The position numbers were made by a program, and so were the translations under genes. The notes under the pieces are model-generated. The model worked only from the letters and a program-made list of their open reading frames with translations, searched no databases and had not been told where the DNA came from. DNA of 8,997 nt from Caulobacteraceae bacterium (lineage in GTDB: Bacteria; Pseudomonadota; Alphaproteobacteria; Caulobacterales; Caulobacteraceae): positions 1-8,997 of the forward strand of contig SDZP01000125.1 in NCBI GenBank assembly GCA_004144935.1. Direction: 5' to 3'. This document shows positions 1 to 6,868 of the stretch, one piece after another; positions within the stretch are counted from its first letter, which is position 1, and each line of letters starts with the position of its first letter.

Positions 1-29
1 GTCTTCGGCGCGGTGTCGGCTGCGGCCAT
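1..29 (-). CDS. start of an unidentified gene, cut by the window edge
   Basis: An ATG on the minus strand (27-29) opens a frame beginning MAAADTAPK that runs off the left edge. It is preceded by a good Shine-Dalgarno sequence, GGAGGGG at 37-43, with a 7-nt spacer. It lies 39 bp downstream of the histidine kinase stop codon on the same strand, so the two may be co-transcribed. Only nine codons are visible, so no family can be named. The call rests on the ribosome binding site and position alone. Confidence 0.5.
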
Positions 30-47
30 GCGTCTTCCCCTCCGAGG

Positions 48-67
48 CGGGGCGAAGTTAAGCCCCG
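48..67 (-). terminator. short GC hairpin between shkA and the next gene
   Basis: Six-base arms CGGGGC (48-53) and GCCCCG (62-67) surround an 8-nt loop, starting 1 nt past the kinase stop codon on the minus strand. There is no T-run after it; the Shine-Dalgarno of the next gene follows directly. It is more likely a weak attenuator or mRNA-stability hairpin than a full intrinsic terminator. Confidence 0.25.
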
Positions 68-68
68 T

Positions 69-1607
69 CTAGCCGGCCAACTTGGCCTGAGCCGTGGGCG
101 GCGTCCAGCGGGCCCAGCGGGCCAGGGCTGCGCGCAGGGCGTCGGCGGTCAGGGGTTTGACCAGGAAGTCGTCCATGCCGGCGGCCAGGCAGGCGCGGCG
201 GTCGTCCTCGAAGGCGTCGGCGGTGAGGGCGACGATGGGGGTCGAGACGCCCCTGGCCCTCAGCGCCTTGGCGGCGTCGATGCCCGACAGGCCCGGCATG
301 CGCACATCCATCAGGATAAGGTCGTAGCGGCCGGCCTCCATGGCCGCCAGGGTCTCCTCGCCGCTGGCGGCGCGGTCGACGACGGCCCCTTCGCGCTCCA
401 GCAGGGTGCGGGCCAGGAAGGCGTTGATCGGGTTGTCCTCGGCCAGCAGCACCCGGGCGCCGGGGGCGGCGGCCGGGGCGATGCGTTCGTCCTCTGAGGA
501 GGCGGTTTCGACCGGCTGGGCCATGCCGTCCTTGCTTCCATGGGCGGCGGCCAGAACCCGGGCGGCCAGGGAGGCGCGGCGCAGGGGCTTGATCAGGTAG
601 CCGGCGAAGCCGGCGGTGCGGCAGGGCTCGATGCGGTCGCGCTCGTCGGGACGCAGGAGGACGATGGCCTCGTGGCCGGCCGGGGGCTTGAGGCCGCGGC
701 GGCTCTTGAGCAGGCTGTGGTCGATGAGGAGGACGGCCCCGGCCGGCGCTTTCGAAACGGCCCCGGCGACGCCCGCCGCGCTGACGGCCGTGCCGCCGCA
801 GGCCTCGACCTGGCGCGCGGCGGCGGCGCGGACGGCCGGGTTGGGGCTGGCGATGACGACCGTGCAGCCGGCCAGGCTGGTGTCGATCGCGGGCTCGTCC
901 ACGGACGCGAAATCGGCGCTGAACCAGAAGCGGGCCCCGCCGCCGCCCATGACGCTTTCGGGAGCATCCTCGACCCCGACATGGGCGCAGTGCGCCTCGG
1001 CCAGCAGCTGGACGATGGCCAGGCCGAGGCCCGCGCCGCCGAGCGCCGAGCCACCGTGGCTGGGGTCGGCGTGGGTGAAGGGCTCGAAGATGCGGCCCTT
1101 GGCGTCGTCAGGCACGCCCGGGCCATTGTCGGTGACGGTGAACCGAATGCGGCCGGGGCCCTCCGGCTCGGCGGCGATCAGCACCCCGCCCTTGTCGGTA
1201 AACTTGACCGCGTTGCCGGCGAAGTTGAGCAACACCTGCCGCAGCCGGCCCTCGTCGCCCAGAACGGTTCCGAGCCCCGGCGCCGCGGCCCAGGCCACCT
1301 CGATGCCCTTCTCGTGGGCGCGCGGGCTCATCAGTTCGGCGGTCTGCCGCAGCAGGCTCTCGACCTCCATCGGCGCCGGCTGCAGCTCCAGCTTGCCGGC
1401 CCCGAGCCGGGCGAGGTCGAGCACGTCGTTGATCAGCCCCAGCAGATGGTCGCCGCTCTCCTTCAGCGCCTTCACATAGTCGCGCTGTTCGGGAGAGAGG
1501 GCTGTGCCGTCCAGCAGCCGGGCCATCCCGAGGACGCCGTTCAGCGGCGTGCGGAACTCATGGCTCAGGGTGGCCAGCTGCTGGGGGGTGATGGCGTCTG
1601 TGGTCAT
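69..1607 (-). CDS. shkA: ShkA-type hybrid histidine kinase without sensor domain (c-di-GMP-responsive)
   Basis: A 512-residue cytosolic hybrid kinase with no membrane segment and no N-terminal sensor. Order of domains: HisKA with the H-box SHEFRTPLNG (phospho-His16); HATPase_c with N-box NFAGNAVKFT (128-137), DNGPGVP (160-166), IFEPF (173-177) and GGAGLGLAI (190-198); a degenerate receiver (about 245-357); and a canonical C-terminal receiver (about 385-498) with E390/D391, phospho-Asp434 (LMDVRMPG), T462 and K484. The first receiver keeps an Asp (D296) and Lys (K340) but has S-P-N where the acidic pair should be. This layout matches Caulobacter ShkA, whose pseudo-receiver binds c-di-GMP to relieve autoinhibition and which feeds phosphate to the TacA pathway for stalk formation. 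From memory, ShkA contacts the nucleotide through R324, Y338, I340, P342 and R344; here R323, Y337, I339, P341 and R343 fall one position lower, and a D-E-R (373-375) in the inter-receiver linker resembles its DDR latch. I chose the ATG at 1605-1607, just before the H-box. It has no Shine-Dalgarno sequence, so the transcript may be leaderless; an upstream GTG at 1697 would add 30 unlikely residues. Confidence 0.88.
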   Translation of the reverse strand: MTTDAITPQQLATLSHEFRTPLNGVLGMARLLDGTALSPEQRDYVKALKESGDHLLGLINDVLDLARLGAGKLELQPAPMEVESLLRQTAELMSPRAHEKGIEVAWAAAPGLGTVLGDEGRLRQVLLNFAGNAVKFTDKGGVLIAAEPEGPGRIRFTVTDNGPGVPDDAKGRIFEPFTHADPSHGGSALGGAGLGLAIVQLLAEAHCAHVGVEDAPESVMGGGGARFWFSADFASVDEPAIDTSLAGCTVVIASPNPAVRAAAARQVEACGGTAVSAAGVAGAVSKAPAGAVLLIDHSLLKSRRGLKPPAGHEAIVLLRPDERDRIEPCRTAGFAGYLIKPLRRASLAARVLAAAHGSKDGMAQPVETASSEDERIAPAAAPGARVLLAEDNPINAFLARTLLEREGAVVDRAASGEETLAAMEAGRYDLILMDVRMPGLSGIDAAKALRARGVSTPIVALTADAFEDDRRACLAAGMDDFLVKPLTADALRAALARWARWTPPTAQAKLAG

Positions 1608-1681
1608 GGAGCCGGAGGATAGGCGGCGCGGCTTAACGGTCCGTTGGCCGGGCGGTCCCTTCTCCGGCAGGGTTCCCTTGC

Positions 1682-1711
1682 TTGACTTGCGGAGCACCGC
1701 CGGACGAGAAC
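1682..1711 (+). promoter_or_regulatory. candidate promoter of the ABC-F gene
   Basis: TTGACT (1682-1687) resembles the -35 of alphaproteobacterial housekeeping promoters, and ACGAGAAC (1704-1711) partly fits the Caulobacter-type -10 (GCTANAWC). The spacing is slightly long. It lies 36 bp before the ABC-F start codon in the 139-bp divergent gap 1608-1746. It is a match by eye only. Confidence 0.3.
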
Positions 1712-1735
1712 CCGGGCGCCGGTGCGGGACCGGAC

Positions 1736-1741
1736 GGGAGG
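1736..1741 (+). promoter_or_regulatory. ribosome binding site deciding the ABC-F start
   Basis: GGGAGG lies 5 nt before the ATG at 1747. The reading frame stays open upstream to 1504, back through the start of the divergent kinase, so this site is what fixes the real start at 1747. Confidence 0.75.
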
Positions 1742-1746
1742 ACCAG

Positions 1747-3282
1747 ATGGCGCCGCGTCAGGCCGTGCTCGGGATGGACGGGGCGAGCTTCTTCCATGGC
1801 TCGGCGAAGGTGTTCGAGAACGTCTCCTTCCTGCTCGACGACGCGCGCACCGCCCTGGTCGGGGAGAACGGGGCGGGCAAGACCACCCTTTTGCGCTGCC
1901 TGTCCGGGGAGCTTGAGCTCGACAAGGGCCAGGTGCTGAAATCGCGTTCCCTGCGGGTCGGCTACCTGCCGCAGGATATTCCCGAAGGCCTCGACGACCT
2001 GCCGGTCCGCGAGGTGCTGCGCGCCTTCCTCGACAAGGTCGGCCATGGCGACGACGACTGGCGCATCGACGTCATGCTGGACGAGATCGAGGTGGCGCCC
2101 GAGGTGGCCGAGCAGAGGTTCGGCGCGCTGTCGGGGGGCTGGCGCAGGCTGCTGCTGATCGCCGGGGCGGCGGTGCTTGAGGCGCCGGACATCCTCATCC
2201 TCGACGAGCCGACCAATCACCTGGACCTGACCAACATCAATCGACTGGAGGACTGGCTGACCGCCTCGTTCGACGTGCCGATGCTGATCGTCAGCCACGA
2301 CCGCGAGTTCCTCAACCGGGTCACCGACCGCACCCTGTTCCTGCGCAGCGACGGGGTGCACAGCTTCAAGAGCCGCTTCGATCTGGCGCGGGAGGAACTG
2401 CTGCGCCGCGACGCCGCCGCCGCCACCCGGCGAAAGGTCGAGGAGAAGGAGGTGCGCCGGCTGGAGGCCGCCGCCGCCCGCTACAAGGTCTGGGCGGTGA
2501 AGAACCCGGATCTGAACAAGCGAAAGAAAGCCATCGAGACGCGGATCGCGCGGATCGAAAACGACCGCACCGAGGTGATCGGCGTTCGGGAGCGACGGCT
2601 GGAGCTGGCCGACGGCGACATCGACGCCAGGGTGGCCCTGCGGGTGCACGGCCTGACGGTGACCACGCCGGACAAGGCCAGGACCCTGATCAACATAGAC
2701 CGGCTGGCCATCGCCGCCGGCGACCGGGTGGCGATCCTAGGGACCAACGGGGCGGGCAAGACGACCCTGCTCAACGCCCTGGCCGCCGCCTTCGACCCGG
2801 CCCGGCAGCACTATGACGGCACGGCGGCGGTGCGGTTCAATCCGGCGGCGCGGCTGGTCTATTTCGACCAGTCGATGAAGGACCTGCCCCTGAAAGCGAG
2901 CCTGCTAGGCTATGTCGCCGCCGCTCCAGAGGCGACAGAGCGGGACGCTGTCCGCCTGCTGGCCCAGGCTGGGTTTCCCTTTATCCGCATCAACGACCCG
3001 ATCGGCCGCCTGAGCTATGGCGAGCGGGCCCGGCTGATCTTCCTGCGGCTGAAGCTGGAGCGGCCCAATTTCTACCTGCTAGACGAGCCGACCAACCATC
3101 TCGACATCGAGGGGCAGGAGGCGCTGGAGGCCGAGCTGGAGGCGGCGGAGGTCAGCTGCCTGTTCGTCAGCCACGACCGCTATTTCACCCGCACGGCGGC
3201 CAACCGCTTCCTGGAGATCCGCCGGGGCAAGCTGGTCGAGGTGGACGATCCGGACGGGTTCTTCGACGCGCAGGGTCGGTAG
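1747..3282 (+). CDS. ABC-F family ATPase (duplicated ABC domains, no membrane domain)
   Basis: A 511-residue soluble protein with two ATP-binding cassettes in one chain. Cassette 1 has Walker A GENGAGKT (39-46), signature LSGGW (128-132), Walker B ILILDEPTNHLD (149-160) and switch SHDR (183-186). Cassette 2 has Walker A GTNGAGKT (332-339), signature LSYGE (422-426), Walker B LLDEPTNHLDI (444-454) and switch SHDR (475-478). Residues about 210-295 form the charged, probably coiled-coil linker typical of ABC-F proteins, which reaches the peptidyl-transferase centre or P-site tRNA in characterised members such as EttA and the Msr/Vga resistance factors. No transmembrane segment is present, so it is not a transporter. 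Both catalytic Glu residues (in LDEPTN) are intact. Whether it is a housekeeping translation factor (Uup/EttA-like) or an antibiotic-resistance ABC-F cannot be decided from sequence alone. It is the only plus-strand gene here and is probably monocistronic. Confidence 0.9.
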   Translation: MAPRQAVLGMDGASFFHGSAKVFENVSFLLDDARTALVGENGAGKTTLLRCLSGELELDKGQVLKSRSLRVGYLPQDIPEGLDDLPVREVLRAFLDKVGHGDDDWRIDVMLDEIEVAPEVAEQRFGALSGGWRRLLLIAGAAVLEAPDILILDEPTNHLDLTNINRLEDWLTASFDVPMLIVSHDREFLNRVTDRTLFLRSDGVHSFKSRFDLAREELLRRDAAAATRRKVEEKEVRRLEAAAARYKVWAVKNPDLNKRKKAIETRIARIENDRTEVIGVRERRLELADGDIDARVALRVHGLTVTTPDKARTLINIDRLAIAAGDRVAILGTNGAGKTTLLNALAAAFDPARQHYDGTAAVRFNPAARLVYFDQSMKDLPLKASLLGYVAAAPEATERDAVRLLAQAGFPFIRINDPIGRLSYGERARLIFLRLKLERPNFYLLDEPTNHLDIEGQEALEAELEAAEVSCLFVSHDRYFTRTAANRFLEIRRGKLVEVDDPDGFFDAQGR

Positions 3283-3319
3283 GGTCTGCCAGAAAGACGG
3301 GTTGAAGCCCCATCACCAT

Positions 3320-3445
3320 CCGCTCATCCCGGCGATGGCCGGGATCCAGCGGGGCTTACGCAACCTTCCGATTTTGCTGGATTAGCGGGCCAATCACCCC
3401 AATTTCGTGGGTGAGTTGGATCCCGGCCTCCGCCGGGATGAGCGG
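3320..3445. repeat. REP-like doublet: two inverted palindromic units between convergent genes
   Basis: A left unit (3320-3349) and a right unit (3416-3445) are near-identical in opposite orientation, differing at 3 of 30 positions. Each unit is itself a hairpin with 8-bp stem ATCCCGGC/GCCGGGAT and a 4-nt loop: stems 3326-3333/3338-3345 and 3420-3427/3432-3439. The 66 bp between them include a weaker imperfect inverted repeat (about 3390-3419). The whole fills most of the 187-bp gap between the 3' ends of the ABC-F and glutamate-synthase-like genes. Units of this kind (CTCATCCCGGC...GCCGGGAT) are scattered through many alphaproteobacterial genomes as REP/BIME-type elements, and in this position it may also stop transcription from both sides. 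Confidence 0.8.
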
Positions 3446-3469
3446 AAAGAAGGGTGAAGAGCGGGGACC

Positions 3470-5113
3470 TCAAACCACCGCCAGCTTGCGGAAACTGTCA
3501 ACATCCGCCTGCCGCCACCAGCGATGGAACTGGCTGTCGCCCGTCTCGTCCAGCAGGGCGCCGGGGGTGAGCATCGGATAGAGCTCGGCCAGCGAGGCCA
3601 TCTGCGAGGGATTGACCCGCTGGCGCAGGTGGCTGGGGTCGAAGTCAGAGGCGGAGTCCAGGCCCGCGGCCACGACGATGTCGTGCAGGGCGCCGATGAC
3701 CCCCTTGTGGAAGTTGGCCACCCGCTGGGCCTTGTCGGGCACGACCAGGGCGCGCTGGCGGGCCGGGGACTGGGTGGCGACACCCGTCGGGCAGGTGTCG
3801 GCATGGCAGCGCATCGACTGCACGCAGCCCAGAGAGAACATGAAGGCGCGCGCGGCGTTGGACCAGTCGGCGCCGAGGGCGGCGTTCATGGCGATGTCGG
3901 CGCCGCTGGTCACCTTTCCGGCGGCCGCCAGCCGCACCTGGTCCTTCAGCCCCGCCCCGACCAGGGCGTTGCGGGCCAGGATCAGGCCCTCGCGCATCGG
4001 CATGCCGACCCGGTCGCTGAGTTCGGCCGGCGCGGCGCCGGTGCCGCCCTCGCCGCCGTCGATGACGATGAAGTCGAGCAGCACGCCGCTGACCGTCATC
4101 GCCTTGACGATGCCGAACAGCTCGTGCGGCTGGCCGACGCAGAGCTTGATGCCGACCGGCTTGCCGCCGGACAGCCGGCGCATCTCGGCGGCGAAGTCGA
4201 GCAGCTGGCGGGGGGTGGAGAAGGCCGAATGGGCGGCGGGCGACTGGCAGTCTACCCCGACCGGAACCCCGCGGGTGGCGGCGATCTCCGGGCTGACCTT
4301 GGCGCCCGGCAGCAGGCCGCCGTGACCGGGCTTGGCCCCCTGGCTGAGCTTGATCTCGGTCATCTTCACCGCCTCCAGCCTGGCGGTTTTGGCGAAACGC
4401 TCGGGGTCGAAGCGGCCGTCCTTGTCCCGGGCCCCGAAGTAGCCCGAGCCCAGTTCCCAGACGATGTCGCCGCCGTGCTTAAGGTGATAGGGCGACAGGC
4501 CCCCCTCGCCAGTGTCGTGGTAGAAACCGCCCAGCTTGGCGCCCAGATTCAGCGCCTCGATGGCGTTGGCCCCCAGGGCCCCGAAGCTCATCGCCGAGAT
4601 GTTGAGGCGCGAGGCGAGGTAGGGCCGGCTGCACTGGCTGGAGCCGACGGAGACGCGGCTGTCGCGCACGGCGGCCGGGTTGGGGGTGATCGAATGGGCC
4701 AGCCATTCGTAGTCGGCGGCGTAGACATCCAGCTCGGTGCCGAAGGGGTGGGCGTCGACGTCGCCCTTGGCCCGGGCATAGACCAGGGCGCGCTCGTCAT
4801 GGCTGAACGGGCGGCCGGCGAGGTCGCTCTCGACGATGTAGGAGCGCAGGTAGGGGCGCAGCATCTCGAACAGCCAGCGCACCCGGGCGGCGGCCGGATA
4901 GTTGCGGCGCAGGCTGTGCCGCGGCTGGACCAGGTCGACGACGGCCAGGGCCAGCAGCGGCAGGCTGATAGCGAGGCCGAGGATGAACCAGACCGACTCG
5001 GTCGCGGTGAGCGCCAGCAGGATCGCGGTCCCCAGGGCCGAGCCCCAGAGCACCAGGTTGCGGGTGACGCCGTGGTCCTGGAACAGGGCGGCGGAAAGGC
5101 TTGGTCTGGCCAT
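3470..5113 (-). CDS. membrane-anchored FMN-binding glutamate-synthase-like protein
   Basis: A 547-residue protein with two N-terminal hydrophobic segments (about 19-37 and 42-62) followed by a glutamate-synthase central FMN-binding barrel (Glu_synthase family). Family motifs seen are SAMSFGALG (173-181), TGEGGLSPYH (201-210), KLSQGAKPGHGG (255-266) and IDGGEGGTGAAP (351-362). Cysteines C430, C436 and C441, in GCVQSMRCHADTCPTG, have the CX5CX4C spacing that holds the [3Fe-4S] cluster in GltB. There is no N-terminal amidotransferase domain to release ammonia from glutamine, no GXGXG domain and no GltD partner nearby. It therefore should not be named glutamate synthase: the substrate is unknown and electrons may come from the membrane or a ferredoxin. 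Start codon ATG 5111-5113 has GGAG (5120-5123) with a 6-nt spacer. It lies downstream of comM on the same strand with a 106-bp gap carrying a strong hairpin. Confidence 0.88.
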   Translation of the reverse strand: MARPSLSAALFQDHGVTRNLVLWGSALGTAILLALTATESVWFILGLAISLPLLALAVVDLVQPRHSLRRNYPAAARVRWLFEMLRPYLRSYIVESDLAGRPFSHDERALVYARAKGDVDAHPFGTELDVYAADYEWLAHSITPNPAAVRDSRVSVGSSQCSRPYLASRLNISAMSFGALGANAIEALNLGAKLGGFYHDTGEGGLSPYHLKHGGDIVWELGSGYFGARDKDGRFDPERFAKTARLEAVKMTEIKLSQGAKPGHGGLLPGAKVSPEIAATRGVPVGVDCQSPAAHSAFSTPRQLLDFAAEMRRLSGGKPVGIKLCVGQPHELFGIVKAMTVSGVLLDFIVIDGGEGGTGAAPAELSDRVGMPMREGLILARNALVGAGLKDQVRLAAAGKVTSGADIAMNAALGADWSNAARAFMFSLGCVQSMRCHADTCPTGVATQSPARQRALVVPDKAQRVANFHKGVIGALHDIVVAAGLDSASDFDPSHLRQRVNPSQMASLAELYPMLTPGALLDETGDSQFHRWWRQADVDSFRKLAVV

Positions 5114-5138
5114 GACGAACTCCGGCGAGCGCCGCCGA

Positions 5139-5169
5139 CCGGCCCCGTCATGCTAACGAACGGGGCCGG
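5139..5169 (-). terminator. perfect 10-bp inverted repeat between comM and the GltB-like gene
   Basis: CCGGCCCCGT (5139-5148) and ACGGGGCCGG (5160-5169) pair perfectly around an 11-nt loop. The hairpin lies 51 bp after the comM stop codon and 26 bp before the GltB-like start codon, leaving that gene's ribosome binding site free. No T-run follows on either strand, so it is either a GC-rich terminator without a U-tract or a 5'-leader/mRNA-stability element. Confidence 0.5.
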
Positions 5170-5219
5170 AGGAGGTTGTCGGCAAACTTACTTTGTCGCT
5201 GCAGGCGGTTTGGCAGGGG

Positions 5220-6788
5220 TCAGATCGACAGCCGGTGGAACCCCGGCGCCGGTGGGGCCGCCACCCCCTCCTCGGCGCCCGGCCCGGTGCGGCGGTAGAT
5301 CAGCGCCTCGGCCACATGGATGCGGCGCACGCCCTCGGCCTGGTCGAGGTCGGCGATGGTGCGGGCCAGGCGCAGGGTGCGGGTCCAGCCGCGGGCGGTC
5401 AGGCGGCCGGCCTCGGCGGCGCGGGACATCAGGGCGCGGGCGGCCTCGTCGAGGGCGAGGGCCCTTTCCAGGAAGTCGCCGTCGGCCCGGGCGTTGAGCG
5501 TCGGCGCGCCCTCTCCGGCCTCGGCGGCGCGGGCCGCCTGCCGGGCGCGGGCGGCGGCGACCCGGGCGGCGGCCTCGGCCGTGCCCTCGGCGGGCGGCGG
5601 CAGGGCGAGGTCGGCGGCGGTGACCGGCGGCACGTCGACGGCCAAGTCGATGCGGTCCATGAGCGGCCCGGAGACCCGGCCCTGATAGTCGCGCTGGCAG
5701 CGGGGCGCCTTGCCGCAGGCCCCCTTGCCGGCTCCGCCATGGCCGCAGCGGCAGGGGTTCATGGCGGCGACCAGCTGCACCCGGGCCGGATAGCGGATGT
5801 GGAAGTTGGCGCGGGCGACCATCACCTCGCCCGTCTCCAGCGGCTGGCGCAGGGAATCGAGGGCCTGGACGCCGAACTCGGGCAGTTCGTCCAGGAAGAG
5901 CACGCCGTTGTGGGCCAGGCTGACCTCGCCCGGCTTGGCCTTGATGCCGCCGCCGGTCAGGGCGGCCATGCTGGCGCTGTGGTGCGGGCTGCGGAACGGC
6001 CGGTCGCGGGTCAGGGTCCCCTTGGCGATCAGCCCGGCCACCGAATGGACCATGCTGGTCTCCAGCAGCTCGGCGGCGGTCAGCGGCGGCAGCAGGCCGG
6101 GCAGCCGCTGGGCCAGCATCGACTTGCCCGAGCCCGGCGGGCCGACGAAACAGAGGTTGTGGCCGCCGGCGGCGGCGATCTCCAGGGCCCGCTTGGCCTG
6201 TTCCTGGCCCTTCACGTCGCGCAGGTCGGGACCGCCGCTGGACTGGATGACCTCGCCGGGGCGGGGGGCGGCCATGATCTGCGTGCCCCGGAAATGGTTG
6301 ATCAGGCCGATCAGCGAGCGGGGCGCCAGGATGCGGGTCTCGCCGGCCCAGGCCGCCTCCGGCCCGCAGGCCTCGGGGCAGATGAGGCCCAGGTCCATGG
6401 CCCCCACGGCGATGGCGGCCGGCAGGGCCCCGGCCACCGCCGAGATCGAGCCGTCGAGGGACAGCTCGCCGATCGCCGCCCAGCCGTTCAGCGCGTCCTG
6501 CGGGATGATGCCCATGGCGCCCATCACCGCCAGGGCGATCGGCAGGTCGTAGTGGCTGCCCTCCTTGGGCAGGTCGGCGGGGGCCAGGTTGCAGACCACC
6601 CGCTGGCCCGGCATCGCCAGGCCGAGGCCGGTGAAGGCGCCCCTGACACGCTCCCGGCTCTCGGCCACCGCCTTGTCGCCGAGGCCGACGATGACGAAGT
6701 TGGAATCGCCGCCGGTCAGCTGAACCTCGACGTCGACGCGGCGGGCCTCGACCCCCTGGAAGGCGACGGTGACGACCTTGGCGACCAT
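5220..6788 (-). CDS. comM: ComM/YifB family AAA+ protein (Mg-chelatase-like branch-migration helicase)
   Basis: A full-length 522-residue member of the YifB/ComM family. Residues about 1-170 form the N-terminal Lon-protease-like (ChlI) domain, with typical stretches GDSNFVIVGLGDKAVAESRE (27-46) and NLAPADLPKEG (67-77). The AAA+ core has Walker A GPPGSGKS (216-223), FRSPHH (265-270), Walker B VLFLDE (296-301) and MDRIDL (377-382). Cysteines C346, C348, C358 and C364 form the family's zinc-finger-like insert. The C-terminal part (about 430-500) is the Mg_chelatase_C lid. In Vibrio cholerae ComM is a hexameric helicase that drives branch migration during integration of transforming DNA; its role in non-competent bacteria is unsettled. 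The start ATG at 6786-6788 follows a purine-rich GGGGGAA. The upstream gap carries a LexA box and a DnaA box, implying damage-inducible expression. The gene is preceded by a 160-bp gap, so it likely has its own promoter. Confidence 0.93.
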   Translation of the reverse strand: MVAKVVTVAFQGVEARRVDVEVQLTGGDSNFVIVGLGDKAVAESRERVRGAFTGLGLAMPGQRVVCNLAPADLPKEGSHYDLPIALAVMGAMGIIPQDALNGWAAIGELSLDGSISAVAGALPAAIAVGAMDLGLICPEACGPEAAWAGETRILAPRSLIGLINHFRGTQIMAAPRPGEVIQSSGGPDLRDVKGQEQAKRALEIAAAGGHNLCFVGPPGSGKSMLAQRLPGLLPPLTAAELLETSMVHSVAGLIAKGTLTRDRPFRSPHHSASMAALTGGGIKAKPGEVSLAHNGVLFLDELPEFGVQALDSLRQPLETGEVMVARANFHIRYPARVQLVAAMNPCRCGHGGAGKGACGKAPRCQRDYQGRVSGPLMDRIDLAVDVPPVTAADLALPPPAEGTAEAAARVAAARARQAARAAEAGEGAPTLNARADGDFLERALALDEAARALMSRAAEAGRLTARGWTRTLRLARTIADLDQAEGVRRIHVAEALIYRRTGPGAEEGVAAPPAPGFHRLSI

Positions 6789-6822
6789 GTTCCCCCGCGC
6801 CCGCGCTTTAAGTGCTTGAAGT

Positions 6823-6850
6823 TGTGCTACTTATCCACAAGGTCAGCACA
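6823..6850. promoter_or_regulatory. perfect DnaA box inside a short inverted repeat
   Basis: TTATCCACA at 6831-6839 is an exact match to the consensus DnaA box (E. coli R1 type). It sits within the 16-nt spacer of an inverted repeat TGTGCT (6823-6828) / AGCACA (6845-6850). The whole lies 35-62 bp before the comM start codon. One isolated box does not make an origin; if bound, it would act as a transcriptional site or a DnaA reservoir. Confidence 0.5.
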
Positions 6851-6868
6851 TCCGGCGGCTCAAAGCAA

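Noticed and set aside
540..1622. A 360-codon plus-strand open frame opposite the histidine kinase, and a 338-codon minus-strand frame (1633-2649) opposite the ABC-F gene.
   Set aside because: Both are antisense to genes with intact catalytic motifs and have compositionally biased translations.
1622..1637. Possible CtrA site because of TTAAC at 1633-1637 next to shkA.
   Set aside because: The second half-site (TTAA seven bases upstream) is absent.
3283..3469. Insertion sequence remnant between the convergent genes.
   Set aside because: The inverted units enclose only 66 bp with no transposase fragment, and no target-site duplication is evident; a REP-type doublet explains it better.
3524..5497. 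A 657-codon plus-strand open frame opposite the GltB-like gene.
   Set aside because: Same composition artefact; no recognisable motif, and it runs through the comM stop and the intergenic hairpin.
6831..6839. Replication origin, suggested by the DnaA box in an AT-richer gap.
   Set aside because: Only one box was found, with no AT-rich unwinding repeats and no origin-linked genes (dnaA, hemE, parAB) in the window.
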